DNA from: Candidatus Riflebacteria bacterium HGW-Riflebacteria-1
GTDB lineage: Bacteria > Muiribacteriota > Ozemobacteria > Ozemobacterales > Ozemobacteraceae
DNA: 64,000 nt
Reading direction: 5' to 3'
Assembly (NCBI GenBank): GCA_002839445.1
Contig: PGYB01000019.1
Coordinates: forward strand, 1 to 64,000
In this document: one piece after another, positions 1-6,661 of the stretch
How positions within the stretch are numbered: the stretch's first letter is position 1
Layout: each line of letters begins with the position of its first letter
The notes under the pieces: generated by a model
Told to the model about the DNA's origin: nothing
Databases searched by the model: none
The model's input: only the letters and a program-made list of their open reading frames with translations
Translations under genes and position numbers: made by a program

Positions 1-221
1 CGCTAGCCAGGAAAGGAGAGTCTTTCACTGAAAATTATAAGGAAATTAGCCTGTGTAGAGCAAAAACGACTTGACTTTTAACACAGCACATTCTGCGCGA
101 AGTCGCAGAATCCACATGTGATGCCTGCCTGCGCCCTTGTAAAGCTTTTTATAGATGGTCGTTTTTTGACACATAGTATGCCGAAGGCATAAGCCAGCCC
201 TGAGCGAATCCTTCTGTCAGT

Positions 222-262
222 GAGATTGCCACGTCTGGCTATCGCCCTCCTCGCAATGACGG
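222..262. repeat. REP-like intergenic repeat
   Basis: Read on the minus strand this segment begins GTCATTGCGAGGAGG and ends CGTGGCAATCTC, with ATTGC/GCAAT forming short inverted ends. From general knowledge, sequences of this wording recur as dispersed intergenic repeats in many environmental bacterial genomes. Only one copy is present here, so its repeat status is inferred from resemblance and not from copies in this sequence. Confidence 0.5.
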
Positions 263-368
263 TGAACCATTGAACTCTGATGTGACAGCGAACCAGCCAA
301 TGCTCAGGCACCCATAAACAGAGTATGCTTTATCGGAAAATCCTCAAATCTGAGTAATCGGCGAAATC

Positions 369-417
369 TGCGGATTGTCTTTTCTTTGCGAATCGGCTGT
401 TTCTATGCGGATTGTCT
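369..417. repeat. Short direct repeat in intergenic DNA
   Basis: The 12-mer TGCGGATTGTCT occurs at 369-380 and again at 406-417, so the copies start 37 bases apart. The flanks are also loosely similar (TTTGCGAATCGG against TGCAGATTCGG). It looks like a partly duplicated or degenerate repeat unit, and no function is evident. Confidence 0.45.
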
Positions 418-486
418 GCTTTCTGCAGATTCGGTGCATTCTGATCTTCTCTGTGGCTTTGTGGCTATGTGCGAGCGCTTAAAGCG

Positions 487-594
487 CTACTTTTTCTTGT
501 CTTTTTTATCTTTCTTTTTGTCTTTATTCTTGTCTTTTTTGCAGCTGCCATCGCACTTATCTTTCTTGCTCTTACCACACTTGCATTTTCCCAT
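487..594 (-). CDS. CDGSH-like lysine-rich micro-protein (35 aa)
   Basis: This 35-codon gene starts at ATG 594 and has a good ribosome binding site, AAAGGTG, seven bases upstream. The N-terminal half reads CKCGKSKKDKCDGSC (residues 4-18). That closely resembles the CDGSH iron-sulfur motif C-x-C-x2-S-x3-P-x-C-D-G-S-H, but the ligand histidine is replaced by Cys18 and the Ser-to-Cys gap is one residue shorter. The four cysteines are C4, C6, C14 and C18. Residues 19-35 are almost entirely Lys and Asp. Normal CDGSH domains are about 40 residues with a folded beta-cap, and there is no room for that here, so a peptide-sized metal or Fe-S binder is an inference only. It lies downstream of rsmE on the same strand. 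It could instead be an unrelated metal-chelating or nucleic-acid-binding peptide. Confidence 0.7.
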   Translation of the reverse strand: MGKCKCGKSKKDKCDGSCKKDKNKDKKKDKKDKKK

Positions 595-610
595 TTTTAC
601 ACCTTTCAAC

Positions 611-635
611 CTGCTGCACATATTGGCTGCAGCAG
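611..635 (-). promoter_or_regulatory. Leader hairpin before the micro-protein gene
   Basis: Perfect 8-base arms CTGCTGCA (611-618) and TGCAGCAG (628-635) are separated by nine bases and lie directly upstream of the ribosome binding site of the 487-594 gene. The hairpin could modulate translation or mRNA stability. There is no U-run, so it is not a normal terminator. Confidence 0.4.
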
Positions 636-673
636 TTCTCTCATAAGAAAAAATCACATTGCTATTCTACAAA

Positions 674-689
674 ATCCTGCCGGCAGGAT
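674..689 (-). terminator. Possible weak terminator after rsmE
   Basis: The 16-base palindrome ATCCTGCCGGCAGGAT touches the rsmE stop codon and is followed on the minus strand by TTTTG. The stem has no natural loop and the U-run is short, so it would be a weak terminator or an attenuator between rsmE and the micro-protein gene. Confidence 0.3.
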
Positions 690-1393
690 CAGCCAAACCA
701 GCTGCGGGCGAGCAGATTGGCGAGAGCGATAGTTGGAGCGGTGTCGGTTTTGAAAAGACGACGACCGAGCCATACGGGCTGCCAGCCCTTATCGAGAAGC
801 AATTTAACTTCGCGGTCGGAAAACCCGCCTTCGGGCCCTGAGACCAGCCAGATGCCGGTGCGGCCAACCTTGTCTGGTAGCTGATACAGGGATACCGATA
901 GAGCTTCTTCATGCAGCAGAATTGACGTAATACCTTCAGCAGGTGCCGGCAGCAGCTCAAGCTTAACCGGGTCGGCAACCTCGGGCAGCAGGCAGCCGCC
1001 GCACTGAAGCATCGCGGTTGCCGCAATTTTGCGCCAACGCTCAACTTTTGGCGAGCCGGGCTCTTTAACAATACAGCGTTCAGCCATAAGCGGCACAATT
1101 CTGGCAACGCCCATTTCAACAGCTTTTTCGATAAGCCATTCAAAGCGCTCGCCCTTCGAAACTGCCGCGAACAAAGAAACCGCGAGCAGCGGTTCGCGAT
1201 CTGGCATCTGCCACTCTCCGGCCTGGTAATTACCCTTGAGGCCGAGAACAGCTGTGGCTTCGTGCCCACAGCCGTCGGTGATGACAAACTCGTCGCCTTC
1301 ACGCAGACGCAGAACGCGCTCAAGGCGGTGACGGTTGTCAGCGCTGAGAGTCCCGGCCAGAGACACTTCTATTACACGGGCGTGCGGAACCAT
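689..1393 (-). CDS. rsmE: 16S rRNA (uracil-1498-N3)-methyltransferase RsmE
   Basis: RsmE methylates U1498 of 16S rRNA using S-adenosylmethionine. The 234-residue length is normal for the family. The SPOUT-fold signatures are visible: GPEGGFSDRE at residues 186-195 and LGRRLFKTDTA at 209-219, matching the usual LGxRILRTETA cofactor-knot segment. The N-terminal 70 residues correspond to the PUA-like RNA-binding domain. The start is ATG 1393 with GAGGT upstream. It follows rsfS on the same strand with a 5-base gap, so the two are probably co-transcribed as a small ribosome-maintenance pair downstream of the oxidoreductase operon. Confidence 0.93.
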   Translation of the reverse strand: MVPHARVIEVSLAGTLSADNRHRLERVLRLREGDEFVITDGCGHEATAVLGLKGNYQAGEWQMPDREPLLAVSLFAAVSKGERFEWLIEKAVEMGVARIVPLMAERCIVKEPGSPKVERWRKIAATAMLQCGGCLLPEVADPVKLELLPAPAEGITSILLHEEALSVSLYQLPDKVGRTGIWLVSGPEGGFSDREVKLLLDKGWQPVWLGRRLFKTDTAPTIALANLLARSWFG

Positions 1394-1398
1394 ATTGG

Positions 1399-1749
1399 TC
1401 AGACCTCGACCGTTTTGGCGTCTTCCCAGAGATCTTCAAGGTTATAGAATTTGCGTGCCTTGGGCTGAAACATGTGCAGCACAAAGTCACCGCCGTCGAT
1501 CAGTATCCAGTTTGCACTCTGATCTGATTCTATGCGAACGCCGCCAACATTGGGTATTTTGATCAGTTTTGCAATTGAATCGGCAAGAGACTGCACATGT
1601 GTGCTGCTGTTACCTGAGCCGATTATAAAATAATCGGTATAAGGCACCAGGCCGGTGACATCGAGTACAACAAGGTTTTCGACCTTTTTATCTTTGAGAG
1701 TATCGATAACAATTTTAATAGATTCAGGAACAGCTGGTGAAGTAGTCAA
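1399..1749 (-). CDS. rsfS: Ribosomal silencing factor RsfS (Iojap family)
   Basis: RsfS binds ribosomal protein uL14 on the large subunit and blocks subunit joining when nutrients are scarce. Family features include the DVTGLVPYTDYFIIGSG stretch and the conserved W-x-L-I-D-G-G-D core near the C-terminus. A longer frame reaches a TTG at 1809, but the TTG at 1749 is preceded by GGAGG at ideal spacing and gives a 116-residue protein of typical size, so I choose 1749. It sits just upstream of rsmE. In many bacteria it neighbours nadD, which is not seen here. Confidence 0.9.
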   Translation of the reverse strand: MTTSPAVPESIKIVIDTLKDKKVENLVVLDVTGLVPYTDYFIIGSGNSSTHVQSLADSIAKLIKIPNVGGVRIESDQSANWILIDGGDFVLHMFQPKARKFYNLEDLWEDAKTVEV

Positions 1750-1874
1750 TTTAACCTCCGGGGTTAACAAGAGGGAGCGCAGAAGCTGCGCCCCCTCGTG
1801 ATTGTTCAAGCAATATACATCTTCTGCAACATCAGAACACGTTCAAAAAATGACCCGAACAGAAAACACAAGGC

Positions 1875-2471
1875 TCAGATGCCTTTAAACACAGAATAAA
1901 CGTAGCGACCGAACATGTATTTCTTTTCTTCGACGAAATCGAAACCCTTTTTGAAGGCTGCCTGATTGATTTCGAGCATTTCCTTCTTGCTGCCGGGCAT
2001 CAGCGCAGGCAGAGCTGCAACAAGATCGTCAAAGGTGATGAGCTTGCTGAACTTCGAGTAGGCTCCAGCCATAACCAGGTTTGCTACTCTGGGGTTGCCG
2101 AGTTCTTCAGCGATTTCACTGGCGGGTATTTCGACCAGCCTGATGTCATCACGGAATTCCTGACGTTCGATAAGAGAAGAATTATACATGAGCATGCCGC
2201 CAGCCTTGATCTTGAGGTTGAACTTGGCTACAGAAGGTCTGTTCATGGCAATAACCGTATCAGGAACGGTAACCATGGGCGAGGCAATTTCATTTTCGGA
2301 AAGAATTACTGAACAGTTTGCGGTGCCACCGCGCATTTCCGGGCCGTATGACGGAATCCAGGACACATGCTTGCCGGCATGCATTCCCGTTTCAGCCAGT
2401 ACTTTTCCCAGAAATAGAATACCCTGGCCTCCGAAGCCTGCCAGAATAATTCTTTCAACTTTTGACGACAT
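1875..2471 (-). CDS. korC: 2-oxoacid:ferredoxin oxidoreductase gamma subunit (copy 1)
   Basis: This is the gamma subunit of a thiamine-pyrophosphate oxidoreductase that oxidatively decarboxylates a 2-oxoacid to an acyl-CoA and reduces ferredoxin. The family start GFGGQGILFLGKVLAE is at residues 12-27, and SYGPEMRGGTANCSV is also diagnostic. The protein has 198 residues. It is the last gene of the five-gene oxidoreductase run, 30 bases after the beta gene. It is clearly paralogous to the gamma gene at 4603-5157, sharing long identical blocks (for example AGFGGQGILFLGKVLAETGM), but has about 14 extra C-terminal residues. Substrate (branched-chain, aryl or 2-oxoglutarate) cannot be told from sequence alone. 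Confidence 0.9.
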   Translation of the reverse strand: MSSKVERIILAGFGGQGILFLGKVLAETGMHAGKHVSWIPSYGPEMRGGTANCSVILSENEIASPMVTVPDTVIAMNRPSVAKFNLKIKAGGMLMYNSSLIERQEFRDDIRLVEIPASEIAEELGNPRVANLVMAGAYSKFSKLITFDDLVAALPALMPGSKKEMLEINQAAFKKGFDFVEEKKYMFGRYVYSVFKGI

Positions 2472-2501
2472 ATACGCCTCCTAGGGTGTTATTGCAATCT
2501 G

Positions 2502-3254
2502 TCAGGATTTTTCGACGCCCTGAGTATCTTTGAACGTACCCAGCTTGAATACCGGCAGCATGTTTTCGGTAAGCCATTTGTGCGCATCGGTCGGCTTTTT
2601 GCCCCAGTTGGTCGGGCAAGTAGAGACCACTTCGACAAAGCTGAAGCCCTTACCCTCTTTCTGCAGGGTGAAAGCATTCAGCAGGGCTTTTTTGGTCTTC
2701 ATCAGGTTGGCCGGGTTATTAATGGTAACGCGGGTAACATAGACCGGACTTTCGAGTGTCGCGATCATTTCACACATATGAATCGGGTGCCCGGCAGTGG
2801 CAGCATCGCGACCATAGGGTGAAGTCTGGGTTTTCATGCCGATCAACGAGGTTGGCGCCATTTGCCCACCAGTCATACCATAAATAGCATTATTGATGAA
2901 AACCGCGGTGATGTTTTCGCCACGGTTGGCGGCATGAATAATTTCGGCGGTACCGATGGCGGCCAGATCGCCGTCACCCTGGTAGGTGAACACAATTGAG
3001 TCTGGTCTGACACGTTTTATACCAGTGGCAACTGCAGGCGCGCGGCCATGTGGCGCCTGGTTGAAATCAACATCAAAATAATCATAGGCAAAAACCGAGC
3101 AGCCAACTGGTGCAACACCGATGGTGCGGTTCTTGATTTCGAGTTCATCTATTACTTCGGCAATCAGGCGGTGAATAACCCCGTGATCGCAACCTGGACA
3201 ATAGTGGAACGGCTTTTTGCTCATGCTCTCGGGTCGTGAAAATATTTTTTTCAT
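2502..3254 (-). CDS. korB: 2-oxoacid:ferredoxin oxidoreductase beta subunit (TPP-binding)
   Basis: The beta subunit carries the thiamine pyrophosphate site. It has 250 residues and begins with the family CPGCDHGVIHRL segment. The TPP/Mg motif GDGDLAAIGTAE runs into FINNAIYGMTGGQMAPTS. The start is ATG 3254 with AGGAG nine bases upstream. A second in-frame ATG ten codons later is also possible. It follows the alpha gene with 15 bases between and precedes gamma copy 1. The protein resembles KorB/VorC-type beta subunits that lack their own Fe-S clusters, and a separate small ferredoxin gene is present in the operon. Confidence 0.92.
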   Translation of the reverse strand: MKKIFSRPESMSKKPFHYCPGCDHGVIHRLIAEVIDELEIKNRTIGVAPVGCSVFAYDYFDVDFNQAPHGRAPAVATGIKRVRPDSIVFTYQGDGDLAAIGTAEIIHAANRGENITAVFINNAIYGMTGGQMAPTSLIGMKTQTSPYGRDAATAGHPIHMCEMIATLESPVYVTRVTINNPANLMKTKKALLNAFTLQKEGKGFSFVEVVSTCPTNWGKKPTDAHKWLTENMLPVFKLGTFKDTQGVEKS

Positions 3255-3269
3255 TTATCCTGGCTCCTT

Positions 3270-4355
3270 TCAGTCGGGTCTTACAAGTTTGTCGACTTCG
3301 TTGAGAATCTCGAAATCAGAAGGAATGGTGCCACCGGTTCTTCCGAAGAAATAAACCGGTTTTTTGCCATTCACCGACAACTTGACATCTTCGACCATCT
3401 GGCCGCATGACATTTCGACAACCAGGAACTGGTTAGCGGTTTTTGCAAGCCTTTCAAATACGTGAGCAGGATATGGCCAGAGAACCTTCGGGCGCACCAG
3501 ACCGGCTTTAATGCCACGTTTTCGGCACTTTTCGACAACGGTTTTAAGAATACGTGAAATAATGCCATAGCCGACCAGAATGATTTCAGCATCATCGCAG
3601 AGATGCTCTTCGACCGCGAAATCTTTGTATTCGCCGGTGCTGAAAAGGTCGGTCATAACCTGGTATTTTTGATACAGGTGCCAGTTATGTTCTTCGAGCT
3701 CATCGACGTCAAGAAAGATAGATGAACAGAGGTTTCTTTCGTGTTTTTCCTTGCTATTATAGCCAAGAGCCCACTTTTTGCTGTCTATATCGTAATCAAC
3801 CGGATCTGGAAGGCTAACTGGTTCCATCATCTGGCCAAGAACGCCGTCAGAAAGAAGCAATACCGGGTTTCTGAAACGGTCGGCAAACTCGAAACCGGCA
3901 ACAGTCATATCGGCCATTTCCTGAACCGAATTGGGCGCCAGTACCAGGGTGCGGTAATCACCGTGGCCACCGCCGCGGGTAGCCTGCCAGTAATCGGACT
4001 GAGCCGGGGCGATATTGCCAAGGCCCGGGCCGCCACGCACGACATTCACCAGCAGACAAGGAATTTCGGCACCAGCGATATAAGAGATGCCTTCCTGTTT
4101 AAGACTTATGCCGGGGCTTGAACTGGAGGTCATAACCCTGGCGCCGGCGCTGCCTGCGCCATAAACCATATTTATCGCGGCAACTTCGCTTTCGGCCTGA
4201 ACAAATACGCCGTCAACTTCGGGAAGGCGCTTGGACAGATAAGCCGGCAGCTCAGACTGCGGAGTAATAGGATAACCGAAATAGTATCTGCAACCGGCCA
4301 GCACAGCAGCTTCGCCTATTGCTTCATTCCCTTTCATCAGTACCTTTTCAGCCAT
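3270..4355 (-). CDS. vorB: 2-oxoacid:ferredoxin oxidoreductase alpha subunit (VorB/KorA-like)
   Basis: This 361-residue alpha subunit has the pyrimidine-binding region of TPP enzymes near its N-terminus (GYPITPQSELPAYLSKRL, QAESEVAAINMVYGAG, then TSSSSPGISLKQEGISY) followed by the transketolase C-like domain. The length and wording are closest to proteins usually named VorB (3-methyl-2-oxobutanoate dehydrogenase), but KorA-type 2-oxoglutarate enzymes are very similar, so the substrate assignment is tentative. It works with the beta, gamma and 4Fe-4S subunits encoded on either side. Spacing to the ferredoxin gene upstream is 11 bases, so translation is probably coupled. Confidence 0.9.
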   Translation of the reverse strand: MAEKVLMKGNEAIGEAAVLAGCRYYFGYPITPQSELPAYLSKRLPEVDGVFVQAESEVAAINMVYGAGSAGARVMTSSSSPGISLKQEGISYIAGAEIPCLLVNVVRGGPGLGNIAPAQSDYWQATRGGGHGDYRTLVLAPNSVQEMADMTVAGFEFADRFRNPVLLLSDGVLGQMMEPVSLPDPVDYDIDSKKWALGYNSKEKHERNLCSSIFLDVDELEEHNWHLYQKYQVMTDLFSTGEYKDFAVEEHLCDDAEIILVGYGIISRILKTVVEKCRKRGIKAGLVRPKVLWPYPAHVFERLAKTANQFLVVEMSCGQMVEDVKLSVNGKKPVYFFGRTGGTIPSDFEILNEVDKLVRPD

Positions 4356-4366
4356 TTCTCAGCTCC

Positions 4367-4579
4367 TTATTTTTCTTCTTTGTAAATTTCAATAGCTACG
4401 TCAGGACAGCTTCTGGCACAGATGGCGCAGCTGGTGCACTTAGCCTCATCAGTCATTGCTGCCGGATGCACGCCCTTGGACGTGAGATGATCGGCAAAAG
4501 CAAGAATCTTGAGAGGGCAGCGTGCTATGCAGATTCCGCAACCCTTGCAGAGATTTTCGTTAATAACCCATTTTGACAT
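4367..4579 (-). CDS. korD: Two-cluster ferredoxin subunit of the oxidoreductase
   Basis: This is a small 2x[4Fe-4S] ferredoxin-like delta subunit that passes electrons from the TPP site to free ferredoxin. Two complete cluster motifs are visible: CKGCGICIARCP and CTSCAICARSCP. The frame extends upstream to 4606, but the ATG at 4579 is preceded by GGAGGG at proper spacing and begins with the typical MSKWVIN, giving 70 residues. It lies between gamma copy 2 and the alpha gene. A separate delta subunit of this kind is typical of four-subunit Kor/Vor enzymes. Confidence 0.92.
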   Translation of the reverse strand: MSKWVINENLCKGCGICIARCPLKILAFADHLTSKGVHPAAMTDEAKCTSCAICARSCPDVAIEIYKEEK

Positions 4580-4602
4580 TTTGTCTTCCCTCCGGAGTGT
4601 GG

Positions 4603-5157
4603 TCAATGCGTGCTGTTCGCGCAGTCATAACCTTTTTTAAGTGCCGCCAGATTGAGTTCAAGCAACTCTTTCTTTTTACCGGGCACCAGTGTCGGAAAAG
4701 CCTTGATAAAGGCGTCGAAATTCATCATATCACTGAACCGGGCATAAGCGCCAGCCATTACTACATTTGCAACTTTGTCGCTGCCGACTTCGTTGGCGAG
4801 CTGATTGGCAGGAATAGCGCAAACCTTGATGTCAGAGCGAAATTCTTTCTGATCGATCAGCGATGAATTGTAAATCAGAGTGCCACCCGGCCTTATCTTG
4901 TCAACAAATCTGGCGACCGAGGGTATATTCATCGCAATCAGTGTGTCAGGCTCAGTCACTATCGGAGAGGCAATTTCGTTTCTCGAAATTACCACTGAGC
5001 AGTTGGCAGTGCCGCCACGCATTTCAGGACCGTAAGCCGGGATCCACGAGACGTTCTGTCCTGTCAGCATACCGGTTTCTGCCAGGACTTTTCCTAAGAA
5101 AAGTATGCCCTGGCCGCCAAAACCAGCCATGATGATTTCTTCGGTTTCCTTTCCCAT
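4603..5157 (-). CDS. korC: 2-oxoacid:ferredoxin oxidoreductase gamma subunit (copy 2)
   Basis: This is a second gamma subunit, 184 residues, and the first gene of the operon. It shares the GFGGQGILFLGKVLAETGM and GPEMRGGTANCSV blocks with the copy at 1875-2471, and most aligned residues are identical or conservative. It lacks the C-terminal extension of copy 1. The promoter candidate at 5237-5265 lies just upstream. One enzyme needs only one gamma per alpha/beta pair, so two copies imply subunit exchange, specialisation or redundancy. A recent duplication would leave near-identical DNA, and the divergence here indicates an older event. Confidence 0.9.
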   Translation of the reverse strand: MGKETEEIIMAGFGGQGILFLGKVLAETGMLTGQNVSWIPAYGPEMRGGTANCSVVISRNEIASPIVTEPDTLIAMNIPSVARFVDKIRPGGTLIYNSSLIDQKEFRSDIKVCAIPANQLANEVGSDKVANVVMAGAYARFSDMMNFDAFIKAFPTLVPGKKKELLELNLAALKKGYDCANSTH

Positions 5158-5236
5158 GCTGTTTTTATCTCCTTGCAGGCCGGTCGATATTCGGTGATCA
5201 AATCAGCGCCAAGGCCGAATCAACCTGTTTGACATA

Positions 5237-5265
5237 TAGATACAACTTAACGGAAAATTTTTCAA
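5237..5265 (-). promoter_or_regulatory. Promoter of the oxidoreductase operon
   Basis: On the minus strand TTGAAA (5260-5265) and TATCTA (5237-5242) are separated by 17 bases, a good sigma-70-type pair. It lies about 80 bases upstream of the first oxidoreductase gene in a 175-base gap. Confidence 0.55.
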
Positions 5266-5332
5266 TTATTAAGCTGCAAAAACCTTGAAAAAATGCGGGC
5301 GATAAAAAAGCGACTACGCGCGATCAACCTTA

Positions 5333-6073
5333 TCACTGCTCATCATGAACAGTGCCAAAATGCCACGGAACGCTCCAGTAGCGTTCGAGCACGAACAAAG
5401 GCAACCCGTCATACTCGGCAAACCCCGGCAATTCTGTGGCAACAGCGCCAAGTTCGCGGGCAAGCCCGGCAGCCGCCACACAAAACGCGATCGGCAGCTT
5501 TACGGTTTCGGCGAATTTCTTTACCCGCGCCAGACCATCAACAAAAAGCTCGACAGTTGTTTCGCTGCCAATGTTGGGATTAGCAACGATGTGAGTGGCT
5601 TTCATCGCGCTCAGGCCGCACATGTGCTGAAAATTTTCGGCAATGTCTTCTGGCTTTGCAAAGCCCGGGCGATAAGGATTGATGACAAAAAACACATTGG
5701 CTTTACGGGCCAGCGCGAGCTCACTCATGCGTGCGAGTGGACGTAGACCGGGTTCGCCACCACCGATATCGCAGACAATCGGCAGAGATGTATCTTCAAC
5801 CGCACCCCAGGCTTCTGCCGGCAATGCCGGAATATCACCTGATACAACCCGACTGATCGGACAAATTACCGAAACATTGTGCTTCTCGACTTCGGCTCGC
5901 AGCTTGCGCACCCGAAAAAACGGGTTGACAATATCAAAGTCGATAAGCGTCGATTTCTGGTAACGGTGCGCCTTATAAAGCGAAAGGTTAAGAGCAAGTT
6001 CAGTTTTTCCGGCGCCGGTGCCACCAATAAGAAAGGTGGCCGGCGCCGAATTATCGGCATAAGGCAGGTTCAT
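5333..6073 (-). CDS. P-loop ATPase of the CobQ/MinD-like class
   Basis: This 246-residue cytoplasmic protein has a clear Walker A motif, GGTGAGKTELA (residues 17-27), followed by LIDFDIVNPFFRVR, which resembles the switch-like DxD region of MinD/CobQ-type ATPases, and a CDIGGGEPG Walker-B-like strand. Its precise substrate or client is unknown to me. It overlaps the isochorismatase-fold gene by one base and lies immediately upstream of the oxidoreductase operon on the same strand. ATPases of this type are sometimes found beside ferredoxin-dependent oxidoreductases, possibly in assembly or regulation, but that link is inference. No membrane segments or signal peptide are seen. Confidence 0.75.
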   Translation of the reverse strand: MNLPYADNSAPATFLIGGTGAGKTELALNLSLYKAHRYQKSTLIDFDIVNPFFRVRKLRAEVEKHNVSVICPISRVVSGDIPALPAEAWGAVEDTSLPIVCDIGGGEPGLRPLARMSELALARKANVFFVINPYRPGFAKPEDIAENFQHMCGLSAMKATHIVANPNIGSETTVELFVDGLARVKKFAETVKLPIAFCVAAAGLARELGAVATELPGFAEYDGLPLFVLERYWSVPWHFGTVHDEQ

Positions 6074-6642
6074 CAGAGATCGGCTTCCCGCCTCGCCAGT
6101 TCCATGAATTTGTCGTAATTAGGATCATCAACGCGGCCAATCATTTCGTGCATTACGATTTCCATGGTGGTAACAACAGCGCCGGCGCGTCGCATTTTAT
6201 CAAGCGCAACATGCCAGTTGACCTTTTTGGTCGAACTTGTGGCGTTGAGAACCACATGCACGCGATAACCGCGACTGAGAGCATCGAGAACCGTCGGGCA
6301 AATTGAAATGTGGGTTTCCATGCCGGCAACGATGAGGGTGTTGGTGTTCATTGCTTCAAGGCGAAGAGTGAGGTCTTCGCTGCCGAAGCAGCTGTAGCGA
6401 CTGCGTTTAATTGGTTCTAGTCTGGGTACAAGTTTTTTGATTTCTTCGATAGTTCCACCGAATTTTTGTGGCGAAAGTTCGGTCAGCAGGATGGGAAGGC
6501 CGATCATACCAGCAAACGCGACCAGCGATTTGACGTTATTGATCATAGCTTCCTTTTTGTAGATTGGCTTGATGCACTTTTTCTGAACATCACAGATGAG
6601 AAGAATGCTGCCTTCACGAGAAAGAATGTCGGGATGTCTCAT
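6073..6642 (-). CDS. Isochorismatase-fold protein lacking the usual nucleophile
   Basis: This 189-residue protein has the cysteine-hydrolase (isochorismatase/nicotinamidase) fold: LLICDVQ gives the general-base Asp18, and IKRSRYSCFGS gives the catalytic Lys79. At the nucleophile position families normally read ETHVCV, but here the residues are ETHISICPT. Ser113 therefore occupies the usual Cys slot, and the nearest cysteine is two positions later (Cys115). It may be inactive, may use serine, or may have a shifted nucleophile. It overlaps the downstream ATPase gene by one base (ATGA-type junction), so the pair is translationally coupled. The substrate is unknown. Confidence 0.82.
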   Translation of the reverse strand: MRHPDILSREGSILLICDVQKKCIKPIYKKEAMINNVKSLVAFAGMIGLPILLTELSPQKFGGTIEEIKKLVPRLEPIKRSRYSCFGSEDLTLRLEAMNTNTLIVAGMETHISICPTVLDALSRGYRVHVVLNATSSTKKVNWHVALDKMRRAGAVVTTMEIVMHEMIGRVDDPNYDKFMELARREADL

Positions 6643-6661
6643 TGTTTGAATATCTCCTGGC

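Larger units (their letters stand above)
1..486. other. Gene-free left edge with repeat-like DNA
   Basis: I find no convincing gene in this stretch. The open frames here lack ribosome binding sites and recognisable protein features. It contains a segment resembling the dispersed intergenic repeat described at 222-262, a short direct repeat at 369-417, and a small palindrome (AGCGCTTAAAGCGCT, 474-488) that overlaps the stop codon of the micro-protein gene at 487. Degenerate wording such as CTCTGTGGCTTTGTGGCT near 449-466 gives the region the look of intergenic repeat debris rather than coding DNA. Confidence 0.6.

Noticed and set aside
78..311. 77-codon open frame on the minus strand
   Set aside because: It runs through repeat-like DNA and has no recognisable protein features or ribosome binding site.
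386..646. 86-codon open frame on the plus strand rich in Phe, Leu and Ser
   Set aside because: It is the reverse-complement reading of the Lys-rich micro-protein gene, and has no ribosome binding site.
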